Source of the DNA: UBA9611 sp965237595
Lineage (GTDB): Bacteria > Chloroflexota > Dehalococcoidia > Lucifugimonadales > UBA3495
Reading direction: 5' to 3'
DNA length: 64,000 nt
NCBI GenBank assembly: GCA_965237595.1
Contig: CBDEFY010000007.1
Location: 992,001-1,056,000 of the forward strand
Shown: positions 53,860 to 62,883 of the stretch, piece by piece
How positions within the stretch are numbered: position 1 is the first letter of the stretch
Layout of the letters: the number at the start of each line of letters is the position of its first letter
Notes under the pieces: model-generated
The model's database searches: none
Told to the model about the DNA's origin: nothing
The model's input: the letters and a program-made list of their open reading frames with translations, nothing else
Position numbers and translations under genes: made by a program

Positions 53860-55461
53860 TTGAGAGGTTCCATTGGGTGGCTAAACAACGTGATTCGTTC
53901 AGTTTTGCCTGGAGGAATCAATAAGGTGATACCCGGCAGACGTTCCGGGAACAATTTCACCAGAATCGGAATAAGGCCTGACCAAGAAGCTACGCCGGAC
54001 AGAGCAGCGCCGGAAGCCGGCTCATCAGTGGCTAAACCGGTCAATCACCAGCCGCCCGGCGGCCAAACCCGAGGAGACCGAGAATATGGCTGGGAGGCCA
54101 AAGGCCTGACCATGAAGGTGACGGCGAAGGAAATCGATGAAGCACCTGCGACGATGGAGTCGGGAGACTCCCGGGACAGCATCAATATCAGCTTGATTCG
54201 GGTCCAGGCATCGCTAGAGCAGCACCAAGAAGCCCAGATGTTGAGAGAGCGCTCCCGGTCAGTGTTCGCCCAGAGCGAATCGATTTCGGAAGAGGCCATC
54301 CGCTCAGCGGAGGCCGCGGGCAAGGCCTATGGGGAGGGCTTTGCTGCTGATTCCACAGCGAACATGGATGCACTCGCCAAAGTCCGGGACATGGCGAAGA
54401 CTCTTGAGTCCCGGCTGGAGAGCAACCGGTCTGCCTATCGGGACGCGCTGGGGAACGCATTTGGAATGAAAGAAATCGCAGCGCAAGACCTGAACACCGC
54501 GCTAGATTCCTTGAACTCTGCGGTCGCGAATGTGGCTGGGGAGTTGGAGGAATCGACGAGGGCGGCTGCGCTGGCTGACGCCTCCACGGAATCGGCTACT
54601 CAAGGGCTGAAAGCGGTTCAGACCTTGTGGAATGAGCTGGCGGCCTTGCGTAGCGAATTGTTGGCCCAACCTACCCCGGAGTCCAATCGCCACGTGCCGC
54701 CAGAGACCACCGAACGGGTCAGCCAAGCCCGGCCCGCCACCGAATTGGAAGAGCCCTACGTGGTCCGTCAGGAGTTGACCGCCGAGGACGCCGGCTCTCT
54801 GGCTGTTGGGATGTCCGCCGGGCAGGCGACAGAGGACCAAGTCTTAAACGCCGCCGCTGGCGACGCCGGTGCGGAGGATAACGAGCAGTCCGAAGTGCAC
54901 CCTGCTGTTCCCCCCGCAGTTACCAAAGCAGAGTCACTCACCGGCGACCCTGTGTTGGACCTTGAGATTGCCAACGCCCAGCCCGCCACTGATTTCCCCG
55001 GATCGGTTGGCGCATCTCCCGCAGAAGCCCTTCGCCAGGAGTTGGCTGGACTGACGGCGACGCGCGGTGACGGACAGGCCGACTCTCAGAACATGAACTT
55101 GGAAGGCGCGGAAAAGAGAGATCCGGCGGTTCCGGACCCTGACCCCGCAAATGACATCCTTGCTCTCCCGGTTACTTCCGGCAACGGGCTGGCGCGGTCC
55201 TACACTGGAAGGGTTTACCTGATGTTTGACGCCTCGTTGACCCAGCAGGGGCTGGAGTCGGTCTGGGAGGCCATTGAAGAAGCCGCGAAGACCGGTGTCA
55301 TAGTGGACACCCGGATGTTATCGAGGGACGATGGGGTGCAATTAACCCTGGACCTGGATGAAACTCGGTTGGATGTGACCGCGTTACTGCAGCGGCTCCC
55401 CGGCGCGAAATTGATGCCCCTTGCCGATGACCGTCTCAAGGTGGCCCGGCCTGCGGCCTGA
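53860..55461 (+). CDS. Hypothetical protein with coiled-coil and acidic linker
   Basis: Up to 533 residues from TTG 53860; the ATG at 54112 (MKVTAKEIDEAPATM) is a likely alternative because sequence before it looks unstructured. Residues 105-280 are alanine/serine-rich helix with coiled-coil character (SLEQHQEAQMLRERSRSVFA, DSLNSAVANVAGELEESTRA). Residues 290-440 are acidic and low in structure. A compact C-terminal domain (RVYLMFDASLTQQGLESVWE, IVDTRMLSRDDGVQLTLDLD) ends the protein. No signal or membrane helix. I do not recognise the family; the end domain resembles small ACT-like alpha-beta sensors only in layout. Confidence 0.6.
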   Translation: MRGSIGWLNNVIRSVLPGGINKVIPGRRSGNNFTRIGIRPDQEATPDRAAPEAGSSVAKPVNHQPPGGQTRGDREYGWEAKGLTMKVTAKEIDEAPATMESGDSRDSINISLIRVQASLEQHQEAQMLRERSRSVFAQSESISEEAIRSAEAAGKAYGEGFAADSTANMDALAKVRDMAKTLESRLESNRSAYRDALGNAFGMKEIAAQDLNTALDSLNSAVANVAGELEESTRAAALADASTESATQGLKAVQTLWNELAALRSELLAQPTPESNRHVPPETTERVSQARPATELEEPYVVRQELTAEDAGSLAVGMSAGQATEDQVLNAAAGDAGAEDNEQSEVHPAVPPAVTKAESLTGDPVLDLEIANAQPATDFPGSVGASPAEALRQELAGLTATRGDGQADSQNMNLEGAEKRDPAVPDPDPANDILALPVTSGNGLARSYTGRVYLMFDASLTQQGLESVWEAIEEAAKTGVIVDTRMLSRDDGVQLTLDLDETRLDVTALLQRLPGAKLMPLADDRLKVARPAA

Positions 55462-55495
55462 TAGCGGTATCAGCCGGCAACGTTGGTCAGATTAG

Positions 55496-55537
55496 AAAAA
55501 GAGGCCCCGCAGCGTTATCGCTGCGGGGCCTCTGTGT
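55496..55537. terminator. Bidirectional intrinsic terminator
   Basis: Perfect 14-bp hairpin GAGGCCCCGCAGCG, loop TTAT, CGCTGCGGGGCCTC between convergent genes. It has TCT-GTGT on the plus side and a clean TTTTT on the minus side. Confidence 0.88.
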
Positions 55538-55558
55538 ATTCCGGGCGCATCCCTGGCA

Positions 55559-56461
55559 TCAGGCAGGCGGGTTGTCGCGGTACCAGGCGATAATCTCTGA
55601 ACCCGATGCGGCCCAAACTCCCTGGTGGCCCATGATGTGGCCCAAGGCGTCTTCCAGGTAGCCGATGCGGAAGGGCTGCCCCACCAGCCACGGGTGGACG
55701 TTGATGGTCAGCAGGCGTCCGTTATCCGCCCCGTCCTTGTACATGGCGTCGAACCCGTCCTTCAACGATTGGGCATAGCGGTCGATGGTCACGCGGCGGG
55801 TCCACAGGGCGAACAGGTCGTCCATCTCCAACATGGTTGGCAGAGCAAACAAGCCGTCTTTCATGGGGTAGGGCTGCTCGTCGTTGACCCAGTCACAGAG
55901 GTAACTGATCCCGGCCTGGGCTAGGAGGCCGGGCGTCCGCTCCGATTCCCCGTAGTCGGTCCCGAACCAGCCCTTGGGCGCCGCGCCGGTGGCCTTCTTC
56001 AATATCTCGATGGAGGAGCGTATGAACTCCGCCTCCTCTTCGATGGACATATTACCGGAGATTATCTGGTTGCCCGAGACGCCGTGGCCGATAATCTCGC
56101 AGCCCCGGCCCAGGCAATGTTTCACCAAGTAGGGATAGCCTTCGGCCGTCTGGGAGTCCATGGCCACGGTGGGCTTGATCCCCTGGCGTTCCAGGAGGTC
56201 CAGCACCCTGAAGATGCCCACCCGGTGGCCGTAGTCCCGGTGGGAATAGCGGGCATAATCGGGGAAGGGCCGGGCACCCAAACCCCCGGCTTGGTCGGCG
56301 CTGAAGCTGCCTTCCGGCGGCTCCCATTCGGTGTGCTCCAGTGTAACGACAACGCAGAGGGCCACTCTGGCATCGTCGGGCCAGCTAAGTTTGCTGCGGG
56401 TGGATATGGGCGACCATTCGTGGTGTTCATGGTCCGTCCCCTGTCGTCTTTCAGCAGGCAT
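55559..56461 (-). CDS. Polysaccharide deacetylase family (PuuE-like) protein 1
   Basis: 300 residues from ATG 56461. NodB-type barrel of the PuuE/allantoinase-like group: WPDDARVALCVVVTLEHTEWE, YSHRDYGHRVGIFRVLDLLE, MDSQTAEGYPYLV, IIGHGVSGNQIIS, GWFGTDYGESERTPGLLAQA and INVHPWLVGQPFRIGYL. Such enzymes hydrolyse amide or acetyl groups, often on small heterocycles rather than sugar polymers. Longer readings upstream run through the neighbouring gene in another frame and are not real. Paired with a paralogue 44 bases upstream. Confidence 0.88.
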   Translation of the reverse strand: MPAERRQGTDHEHHEWSPISTRSKLSWPDDARVALCVVVTLEHTEWEPPEGSFSADQAGGLGARPFPDYARYSHRDYGHRVGIFRVLDLLERQGIKPTVAMDSQTAEGYPYLVKHCLGRGCEIIGHGVSGNQIISGNMSIEEEAEFIRSSIEILKKATGAAPKGWFGTDYGESERTPGLLAQAGISYLCDWVNDEQPYPMKDGLFALPTMLEMDDLFALWTRRVTIDRYAQSLKDGFDAMYKDGADNGRLLTINVHPWLVGQPFRIGYLEDALGHIMGHQGVWAASGSEIIAWYRDNPPA

Positions 56462-56505
56462 GAGGCGGATCTCCCAGGGCCTTAGATTTTGGAAAGCCGA
56501 ATCGG

Positions 56506-57414
56506 CTAGGCCTTGAATTGTTGGGCGTGGCTCACCGCCTGGTCGTAGTAATTCTCGATGTAATACTCGGCGATGTCGTCGGCGGTGGTCTGCCAGACAC
56601 CGTCGTGGGACATGATGTAGCTGAGAATCTCGTCCAGGAACTTGATACGGTGGGGCTGGCCGATCAGGAAGGGATGCAGGGCGATGCACATCACCCGGCC
56701 GCTCTCGGCCCCCTCTTTGTACAGTTGGTCGAACTGCCTCTTGCAAATATCCGCGAAATAGTCCCCCTCGTAATTCACCCGGAAAAGCGGCGAATCGTTC
56801 AACTCGATGGAGTAGGGTACGGAGACCAATTTGCCCGAATTGACGTTGATGGGTACCGGTTGGTCGTCGTGCATCCAGTCCGTGTGGTAAATCAGTCCGG
56901 CCTCGGCCATCAGGTCCGGGGTGCGCTCGGTGCCGGAGATGGCGGGGCCCAACATACCCTTTAGTTGTTTGCCGGTGAGGCGCTTTAGGGTATCGATGTT
57001 GTCCCGGTAAAACTCCCGCTCCTGCTCTTCCGAGTAGGAGTAGAGGTAGCGGGTGTTGTAGATGCCATGGCTCATGAAGTCCCAGTCCCGGTCGACCATC
57101 GCTTTGCCGACCTCCGGGAAATGTTCTAGGACGGCCATGTTCAGGGATACGCAACACCGAATCTTGTGCTGGTCCAGCACTTCAAGCATCCGCCAGAACC
57201 CAACCCGGTTGCCGTAGTCGCGGTAGGAGTACTGCTGCACGTCGGGGTAGGGAGTGCGGGGCCAGGGGTCGCGGGGGCCGTCTTTGATGGGCATGTATTC
57301 GTAGTGCTCCACGTTGGGAGCGATCCACAGGGCCACCCGTTCTCCGTTGGGCCACTTGATGGGCGGGCGCTCGATAATCGGACTGTAGTCGACTCGATGC
57401 GGGGGAAGAGCCAT
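56506..57414 (-). CDS. Polysaccharide deacetylase family (PuuE-like) protein 2
   Basis: 302 residues: WPNGERVALWIAPNVEHYEY, YSYRDYGNRVGFWRMLEVLD, FMSHGIYNTRYLYS, GMLGPAISGTERTPDLMAEAG and LHPFLIGQPHRIKFL. Same fold as its neighbour but clearly diverged, so an old duplication, perhaps forming a heteromer or acting on related substrates. Start ATG 57414. Divergent from the HpaB-type monooxygenase gene, with a palindromic repeat in between. Confidence 0.9.
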   Translation of the reverse strand: MALPPHRVDYSPIIERPPIKWPNGERVALWIAPNVEHYEYMPIKDGPRDPWPRTPYPDVQQYSYRDYGNRVGFWRMLEVLDQHKIRCCVSLNMAVLEHFPEVGKAMVDRDWDFMSHGIYNTRYLYSYSEEQEREFYRDNIDTLKRLTGKQLKGMLGPAISGTERTPDLMAEAGLIYHTDWMHDDQPVPINVNSGKLVSVPYSIELNDSPLFRVNYEGDYFADICKRQFDQLYKEGAESGRVMCIALHPFLIGQPHRIKFLDEILSYIMSHDGVWQTTADDIAEYYIENYYDQAVSHAQQFKA

Positions 57415-57519
57415 GGCCGGACACCTCCGGTTGGACTGTGCGCCCCAGCCTAGGGGAATCGGCCATCACTGTCAAATAAATTCGTTGTGATGGGAAATTT
57501 ATAGTGGTTCCATCATGTA

Positions 57520-57548
57520 GTAGGGGCACGGCAGTGCCGTGCCCCTAC
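57520..57548. repeat. Dispersed palindrome, copy 3
   Basis: GTAGGGGCACGGC-AGT-GCCGTGCCCCTAC: 13-bp perfect arms with a 3-base loop, in the divergent region between a deacetylase and the HpaB-type gene. Most regular member of the family also found at 32564 and 33844. Confidence 0.8.
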
Positions 57549-57628
57549 CGCGGGTCTGGTCAAACCAACGGAGATAACGCAAAATGTCTGGAACCGAAGC
57601 CGGGCGGGGAACGCCAGGAGGATACGGC

Positions 57629-59080
57629 ATGCCAGCCAGATCGGGCAAACAGTATATCGAGGGACTCAGGGAAAGGCCTCCCAGCCTATATATGTCTGGC
57701 AAGATAGTGAAGGACCCCACCAAAGAGCCCGGGCTGCAGGGGGGGATCCGCACCATAGCCCGGCTGTACGACCTGCAACACGACCCCGCGGTTGGCAAGG
57801 AGATGACCTACGAGTCGCCAACCACTGGCGACCGGGTGGGCATGTCGTTCCTGACCCCAAGGTCCATCGACGACTTGGAACGTCGTCACCGGATGATGAG
57901 GAACTGGGCCCGGATAACCTGCGGGATGATGGGCCGCACCCCCGATTTTCTGAACGTGAGCGTGATGGCCATGGCGGCGGCGGGCAAGTACTTCGGCCAG
58001 AACCGGCCCGAATTCGAGAAAAACATCCAGGACTACTATGAACTGGTGCGGGAGAAGGACTTGGTGATGACCCATACCCTGGTCAATATTCAGCGGAATC
58101 GCTCCGTACCGGCCACGGCCCTGGATGATTCCGTGGACGTGGCTCTGTCGGTGGTCAAGGAGACCGACGCGGGAATCGTCGTCAACGGGGCCCGGATTCT
58201 GGCGACCTTGCCCATCGCCGATGAGATTGCAGTCTATCCCGCCCGCTCCCACCGGTTGCCCACCGGCGCGCCGGGCCGTACCTCATTCGCCTTTGCCATA
58301 CCGTGCGACACCCCCGGCCTCAAGTTCCAGTGCCGGGAGACCTTCGACCTAGAGCGGTCCAGCTTCGACCATCCCCTGGGGTCTCGGTTCGAGGAGATGG
58401 ACGCCCTGGCTTTCTTCGACAACGTCCTGGTTCCCTGGGAACGGGTGTTCCTGCTGGGCGACGTGGACATGTGCAACAACATGTCCCTGAATACCCACCA
58501 GTACCTGCACTCGGGCCATCAAGTTGTGACCAAGAATGTGGTGAAGTGCGAGTTCATCTTGGGGCTGGCCAACTTGATGGTTAAGACCCTGGGCTCATCG
58601 GAAATGCCCCAGGTTCATGACCTGATGGCGGAGCTCATCGAGAACCTGGAGATAACCAAGGCCCTGCTGCGGGCTGCCGAGGTGGACGCCGAGGTGGACG
58701 AGTGGGGGGTCATGTGCCCCGGAGACATGCAATTGATGGTGGCCCGCCAGTCGTTCATCCGCATGTACCCACGCATGGGAGAGATACTGCACCTGTTGGG
58801 GTCCAGCAGCCTGATGGCCCTGCCCACCGAAGCTGACTTTGCCGGGCCCATCGCCGACGAGTTAACCCAGTACTTGGAGACCGACTTTGCCTCGGCCAAG
58901 GACCGGGTACGGCTCTTCCGGTTGGCGTGGGACACCTGTTGCAGCGCCTTCGGGTCGCGGCAGGTCCTCTACGAGCGGTTCTTCCAGGGCGACCGGACCC
59001 GGAACGTGGTCTTGATGAACAGCCGCTACGACAAAGAGCCCATGAGCCAGTGGGTCCAGGAATTTCTAGAGCAGGAATAA
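57629..59080 (+). CDS. 4-hydroxyphenylacetate 3-monooxygenase-like (HpaB family) flavin monooxygenase
   Basis: 483 residues from ATG 57629 (MPARSGKQYIEGL) behind a full AGGAGG. Acyl-CoA-dehydrogenase-like fold of FADH2-using hydroxylases: MTYESPTTGDRVGMSFLTPR, TPDFLNVSVMAMAAAGKYFG, THTLVNIQRNRS, VVNGARILATLPIADEI, FDNVLVPWERVFLLGD and FLMNSRY-like end. It hydroxylates phenolic or similar rings and needs a flavin reductase, which is not nearby. Relatives in SAR202-type genomes are numerous and of unknown substrate. Likely one of the catabolic enzymes with the LLM and FAH proteins. Confidence 0.92.
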   Translation: MPARSGKQYIEGLRERPPSLYMSGKIVKDPTKEPGLQGGIRTIARLYDLQHDPAVGKEMTYESPTTGDRVGMSFLTPRSIDDLERRHRMMRNWARITCGMMGRTPDFLNVSVMAMAAAGKYFGQNRPEFEKNIQDYYELVREKDLVMTHTLVNIQRNRSVPATALDDSVDVALSVVKETDAGIVVNGARILATLPIADEIAVYPARSHRLPTGAPGRTSFAFAIPCDTPGLKFQCRETFDLERSSFDHPLGSRFEEMDALAFFDNVLVPWERVFLLGDVDMCNNMSLNTHQYLHSGHQVVTKNVVKCEFILGLANLMVKTLGSSEMPQVHDLMAELIENLEITKALLRAAEVDAEVDEWGVMCPGDMQLMVARQSFIRMYPRMGEILHLLGSSSLMALPTEADFAGPIADELTQYLETDFASAKDRVRLFRLAWDTCCSAFGSRQVLYERFFQGDRTRNVVLMNSRYDKEPMSQWVQEFLEQE

Positions 59081-59111
59081 GAGGGAGCAGGAACGAAAGG
59101 GCGCTGGCCGC

Positions 59112-60497
59112 CTAGTCGTCGGCGGTGGCCGGGCCCAATACGTCATCGGACCTGGCTTCTTGGGGCAGGTCGTCCTCCCAGTCGGGGATCAGGACGTGGG
59201 AGGTATTGTCCAGCAGCATAATGACAACCACACCGCCGGCGCTGAAGGCCGCCGACAGGGCGAACACCGGGTAGAAAGAACCGGTGACGAATATGACCAG
59301 GCCAGCCAAGGCAGTGGTCACAGCGTGGCCGACGAAAGCGCCGGTCATCTGCCAGCCGTAGCAGCTGCCCATGGGACCGTCGCCGAAGTAACGGCGGTTG
59401 ATCTCCAGATAACCGGTCCACTCCCCGCCAAAGCCGAATCCGAAGGCGGCGGCGAAGAGGTAGAAGGCCCAGGCGTCGTGGGCCCAGAACAGAATCAGCA
59501 CGGTGACAGCCTGAATGCACAGACTGGCCGCCATTATTTTTCTGGGGCCCCAGAGCTCGGCCAAAACCGGCGCTCCCAGGCGGCTGGCGATGCTGACCAG
59601 GGAGATGATGGTGATAATCAGGGCCGCGCTGCCCAGACTCAGCCCCTGGTCAACGGCCAAGGGCACCACGTAAATCAGGACGATGCCATGGCCGGCGCAA
59701 CCCAGGGCGTGAATCACCGGCAGGTTCCAGAAGGCCTTGGTCCGCCGCATGTGGTGGTTGAATGTCTTGAGGCGCAGTTGCTCCAGGGATTGTTCCCGGA
59801 CCACTACCGGTCGGTCGTCGGCCCGAACCCCGTAGGGCTGGATGCCGATGTCCGCGGGGCGGCTGCGGATGAAGGGGAACCCCAACAGCATGGTCCCCAC
59901 GCCGGCCAGTCCCACCAAGGTGAAGGTGGACTGCCAGCCCAGATTGTCGAGCATGTAGCCCACCAACGGGGCCATCACTGCGGTGCCGATGCCTCCGGTG
60001 GCCCACAATATTCCGATCCCCCAGCCCAACCGGCGACGGAACCAACCGCTGATGGACGTCATCATGGGCACCATGGTGATGGACGCGGTTAGAGACATCA
60101 GGAAGCTGTAGAACACGAAAAAGTGCCAAATTTCGCGGACGAACCCCAGGGACAACATGCCCACGCCATAGAGCAGGATGCCAACAAACATCATCCGGCG
60201 GGCGCCGTAGCGGTCGCCCAGGTGTCCGGTGATTGGGGCGAAGATCGCGCTGAAGACGTAATAGAGGGCAATGGCGGCGCCGATGGTTCCCACGCTCCAG
60301 CGGAAGCTGCCCTCGGCGTCGGTCAAAGGCGGCACCATGATTCCGGCAATCATGAAGACGGAACTTCCGAAAATCTGGACCACCGCCAGGACGACGACGA
60401 TTATCCAGCTATAGTGAATCCCCCAGGGTAGGTTGGTGGGGGAGATATTTAAGCGCGGGCGGTGTGCTAGAGCCAAGCTGCCGGTCCTCCGGCCCAA
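59112..60497 (-). CDS. MFS transporter
   Basis: 461 residues, 12 helices: YSWIIVVVLAVVQIFGSSVF, ALYYVFSAIFAPITGHLGDR with the MFS loop GDRYGARRM, GWGIGILWATGGIGTAVMAP, GIVLIYVVPLAVDQGLSLGS and ATTALAGLVIFVTGSFYPVF-like end helices. Convergent with the HpaB-type gene (31 bp apart), possibly supplying its substrate. Distinct from the MFS carrier at 31182. Complete. Confidence 0.9.
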   Translation of the reverse strand: MGRRTGSLALAHRPRLNISPTNLPWGIHYSWIIVVVLAVVQIFGSSVFMIAGIMVPPLTDAEGSFRWSVGTIGAAIALYYVFSAIFAPITGHLGDRYGARRMMFVGILLYGVGMLSLGFVREIWHFFVFYSFLMSLTASITMVPMMTSISGWFRRRLGWGIGILWATGGIGTAVMAPLVGYMLDNLGWQSTFTLVGLAGVGTMLLGFPFIRSRPADIGIQPYGVRADDRPVVVREQSLEQLRLKTFNHHMRRTKAFWNLPVIHALGCAGHGIVLIYVVPLAVDQGLSLGSAALIITIISLVSIASRLGAPVLAELWGPRKIMAASLCIQAVTVLILFWAHDAWAFYLFAAAFGFGFGGEWTGYLEINRRYFGDGPMGSCYGWQMTGAFVGHAVTTALAGLVIFVTGSFYPVFALSAAFSAGGVVVIMLLDNTSHVLIPDWEDDLPQEARSDDVLGPATADD

Positions 60498-60553
60498 ACC
60501 TTTGAGTGTTGCTAGGGACTATATCAGAGGAGCGGTATGAATGCAGGCCGCTG

Positions 60554-61366
60554 CTAAATCATGATATTCATCTGCTTGACGATGGTCTCACCGAGAGCGG
60601 TGTCCCCGGTAAGGGTGACTCTGCCCGACCCGAGCGCTTCAGCGGGGTCCCAGCGCCCACAGCCCAGGCAGACAAATGCCTCGACATCGGTGATGATCCT
60701 GACCGTAGGCGAAGGCGGCTCCGAATCTAGTTCGCTCCCCCGGCGTCCCTCAACCACCACCGGGACCATGCAGCCAGCCGCCCCAGTGACGTCGAAGATC
60801 ACGGTGACACCGTCTGGGGACTGGGCCTTTCTGGCAACCACGAAGGGCATGGCCCTGGCGACCCGGCCCACGGAATGGGCAGCCACCGGCCCTTCCAGTT
60901 CTCCGGGCATATTCAGAGCCCGGCGGATGTCCTGCTCGTGGACCCAGGCGTCGAAGATACGGAGGCGCACGAACTCGGTTACCGTGCCGGGTCCGATGGG
61001 CGTCTTAATCTCGGCGGCGAACTGCTCGTCGGTCATGTCCCTGAGGAGCCGCAGCCGCTGGCCGGTCAACTTCCGAAACTCTTCCAGGACCTTTTGGCCG
61101 GGCCAAGACCGCCGGAAATCCACCACCACCTCGTTGGACTGTCCCACGTCGTTCTTGACGTGGCCCGTTTCTTTTGGAGTGTGGTCAGGTCCCGGGTTGC
61201 CTAGAGTGTGGGACTCGGCGCCCACCAGATGGGAGACTTGGTCTTGGACCGACCAGCCGGGGCAGTCGGTGGGTGTTTTCCACTGGGGTTCGGTTAAGGG
61301 TGAGCACAATGAATCGATGGAACGCCAGACCCGTTCCATGAGGTCGACCACATCTTGGTTGCTCAT
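60554..61366 (-). CDS. DinB-like/maleylpyruvate isomerase-type protein
   Basis: 270 residues from ATG 61366. N-terminal four-helix DinB/MDMPI fold: LTEPQWKTPTDCPGWSVQDQVSHLVGAE with the metal His in VSHL, and FDAWVHEQDIRRAL with the second His, as in mycothiol-dependent maleylpyruvate isomerases (TIGR03083-type). The C-terminal half (VIFDVTGAAGCMVPVVVEG, SGRVTLTGDTALGETIV) is a SCP2-like domain. Thiol cofactor and substrate are unknown. Confidence 0.85.
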   Translation of the reverse strand: MSNQDVVDLMERVWRSIDSLCSPLTEPQWKTPTDCPGWSVQDQVSHLVGAESHTLGNPGPDHTPKETGHVKNDVGQSNEVVVDFRRSWPGQKVLEEFRKLTGQRLRLLRDMTDEQFAAEIKTPIGPGTVTEFVRLRIFDAWVHEQDIRRALNMPGELEGPVAAHSVGRVARAMPFVVARKAQSPDGVTVIFDVTGAAGCMVPVVVEGRRGSELDSEPPSPTVRIITDVEAFVCLGCGRWDPAEALGSGRVTLTGDTALGETIVKQMNIMI

Positions 61367-61450
61367 CGCGCTCCCCCCCGCATTGTGAGTTTGCCACCAT
61401 CCCCGATCGGGGTTACCGGGGCGTTGCATCAAAAGTCGCTTGCGGCTTAC

Positions 61451-61557
61451 ATGTCATTCTGAGCGAAGCGAAGAATCTACCGCGGTTGGGCGTGATCCAA
61501 GGCATTTTGGCCCACCACGTTGGATTCTTCGCCACTGCGGCTGGCTCAGAATGACAT
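61451..61557. repeat. Palindromic repeat with ATGTCATTCTGAG ends
   Basis: Begins ATGTCATTCTGAGCGAAGCG and ends GCTCAGAATGACAT, with AAGAATCT and its complement GGATTCTTC further in. A large imperfect hairpin of the type dispersed widely in bacterial genomes. Directly precedes the IS110 element. Confidence 0.8.
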
Positions 61558-61638
61558 TTTGGAGCAAGGCCGGGTTACCGGTATCCAGTTTTGGAAATAC
61601 CAGTTGGGGTTATCCGTTCGTCCTTGTATCTTAAACCA

Positions 61639-61735
61639 GGACGTGGCAGGCCGAATCGTCCTAGGCTTTTTAGGCCGAGGCTCAGCGAGGCCGCCACGTC
61701 CTCCCCGCCCAGAGCCCGAACAGTTGACTGGGCGG
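61639..61735 (+). ncRNA. Candidate IS110 bridge RNA region
   Basis: Stem 1: GGACGTGGC-a-GGCC (61639-61652) pairs with GGCC-GCCACGTCC (61689-61701), 13 bp with one bulge, enclosing a large internal loop with a CCTAGG...TTAGG sub-stem. Stem 2: CCGCCCAG (61705-61712) pairs with CTGGGCGG (61728-61735), loop of 15 bases. The region lies just upstream of the IS110 transposase, where IS110 members encode bridge RNAs whose loops pair with target and donor DNA. Structure is seen; function is inferred. Confidence 0.45.
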
Positions 61736-61807
61736 CAGCCCGTATCAAGCAAGGCTGGGCCGGTGCCGGGGGACCAATGAGGGGAACCAGTGATGGGAGG
61801 TAGATGG

Positions 61808-62745
61808 ATGGAAGATTCGCAGGTGTTCATAGGTATCGATGTTTCCAAGAGCTGCTTGGATGTGGCTTCCAGGCCCACGGGTGAAGTGTGGCAGGTCACG
61901 AACGATGCGAACGGCATCGGTGCTCTGGCCCAGCGGCTGACGGGGATGAGCCCTTCCTTGGTTGTGCTCGAGGCCACGGGAGGTCGCTCACCGCTGAGCT
62001 GGCGGCGGTCGGTCTTCCAGTGGCGGTGGTCAACCCCAGACACGTAAGGGACTTCGCCCGGGCTGCTGGCGCCCTGGCTAAGACCGACGCCTTGGACGCC
62101 CAGGTGTTGGCCCACTTTGGGCAGGCGATGGAGCCTAAGCCCAGGCTTCTTCCTGACCCAGACGCCCAAGACCTGCAGGCCATGGTTGGCCGCCGGCGGC
62201 AGTTGGTGGAGATGATTACCGCGGAGAAGAACCGCCGGAGGACCGTGATTGCTCGGATCCGTCCTCAGGTGGAAGAACATATCCGCTGGCTGGAAAAAAG
62301 CTTGGAGGACCTGGACCAAGACCTGGACAGCTTCATCCGCTCCAGTCCCATGTGGCGGACCAAAGAAAGGGTCATAAGGAGCGCTCCTGGCGTTGGCCCG
62401 GTATTCACGGCAACCGTTTTGGCCAATCTGCCAGAATTGGGCACGATGAACCGGGGTCAAGTCGCCGCGCTGGTGGGCGTAGCACCGTTCAATAGGGACA
62501 GTGGAACGCTCCGAGGCAAGCGCACTGTTTGGGGAGGACGCCGTCACGTGAGGGCGGCCCTTTACATGGCGGCCTTGGTGGCGACCCGGTACAATCCGGT
62601 GATCAAAGAGTTTTATCAACGGCTATGCTCCATGGGCAAACCCAAGAAAGTGGCCTTGACGGCCTGTATGCGCAAGCTCTTGGTCATTCTAAATTCCATG
62701 GTGAAACATGGCAGAGAGTGGCAGCCAAACCTTCAAACGCCTTGA
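61808..62745 (+). pseudogene. IS110 transposase, single frameshift
   Basis: ATG 61808 behind GGGAGG. DEDD-type N-terminal catalytic part: FIGIDVSKSCLDVAS (first Asp), VVLEATGG (Glu). A shift near 61980 follows, and the other frame continues VVNPRHVRDFARAAGALAKT with DALDAQVLAHFG (Asp pair), a coiled region (LEKSLEDLDQDLDSFI) and the Transposase_20 part IRSAPGVGPVFTATVLANLP with the serine region NRDSGTLRGKR. About 310 residues if joined. No slippery A run is present at the shift, so true damage or an error is more likely than programmed frameshifting. Confidence 0.85.
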
Positions 62746-62765
62746 CATCCAAGACAGTTGCTGAG

Positions 62766-62830
62766 CCCCGTCGAAGGGCCTCGGCTTCAGCTCGTTCATG
62801 GTTCGACGGAGCTCACCACGAACGGTTGGT
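62766..62830. repeat. REP-like GTTCGACGGAGCTCACCACGAACGG unit
   Basis: CCCCGTCGAAGGGCCTCGG followed by CGTTCATGGTTCGACGG and AGCTCACCACGAACGG: short partly palindromic units of a widely dispersed kind. Lies just after the IS110 gene. Confidence 0.5.
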
Positions 62831-62883
62831 AACGCGGATTATGGTTGGTAATGCGGAATGTTGATGGAAAGTACTGATTGGGG

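Larger units (their letters stand above)
61558..62745 (+). mobile_element. IS110-family element with structured 5' region
   Basis: The transposase gene (61808-62745) is preceded by about 200 non-coding bases that fold well. IS110 elements lack terminal inverted repeats, so exact ends cannot be set by eye; the left limit is taken behind the palindromic repeat and the right limit at the gene end. A REP-like unit follows at 62766-62830. Confidence 0.65.

Noticed and set aside
56462..57157. Apparent 230-residue N-terminal extension of the first deacetylase
   Set aside because: It is the shadow frame of the second deacetylase. A proper start lies at 56461.
61451..61557. CRISPR-like repeat
   Set aside because: A single imperfect palindrome without spacers. 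No CRISPR array or cas gene was seen in the window.
61970..61990. Programmed frameshift in the IS110 gene
   Set aside because: No slippery sequence at the junction, and IS110 transposases are normally single-frame.
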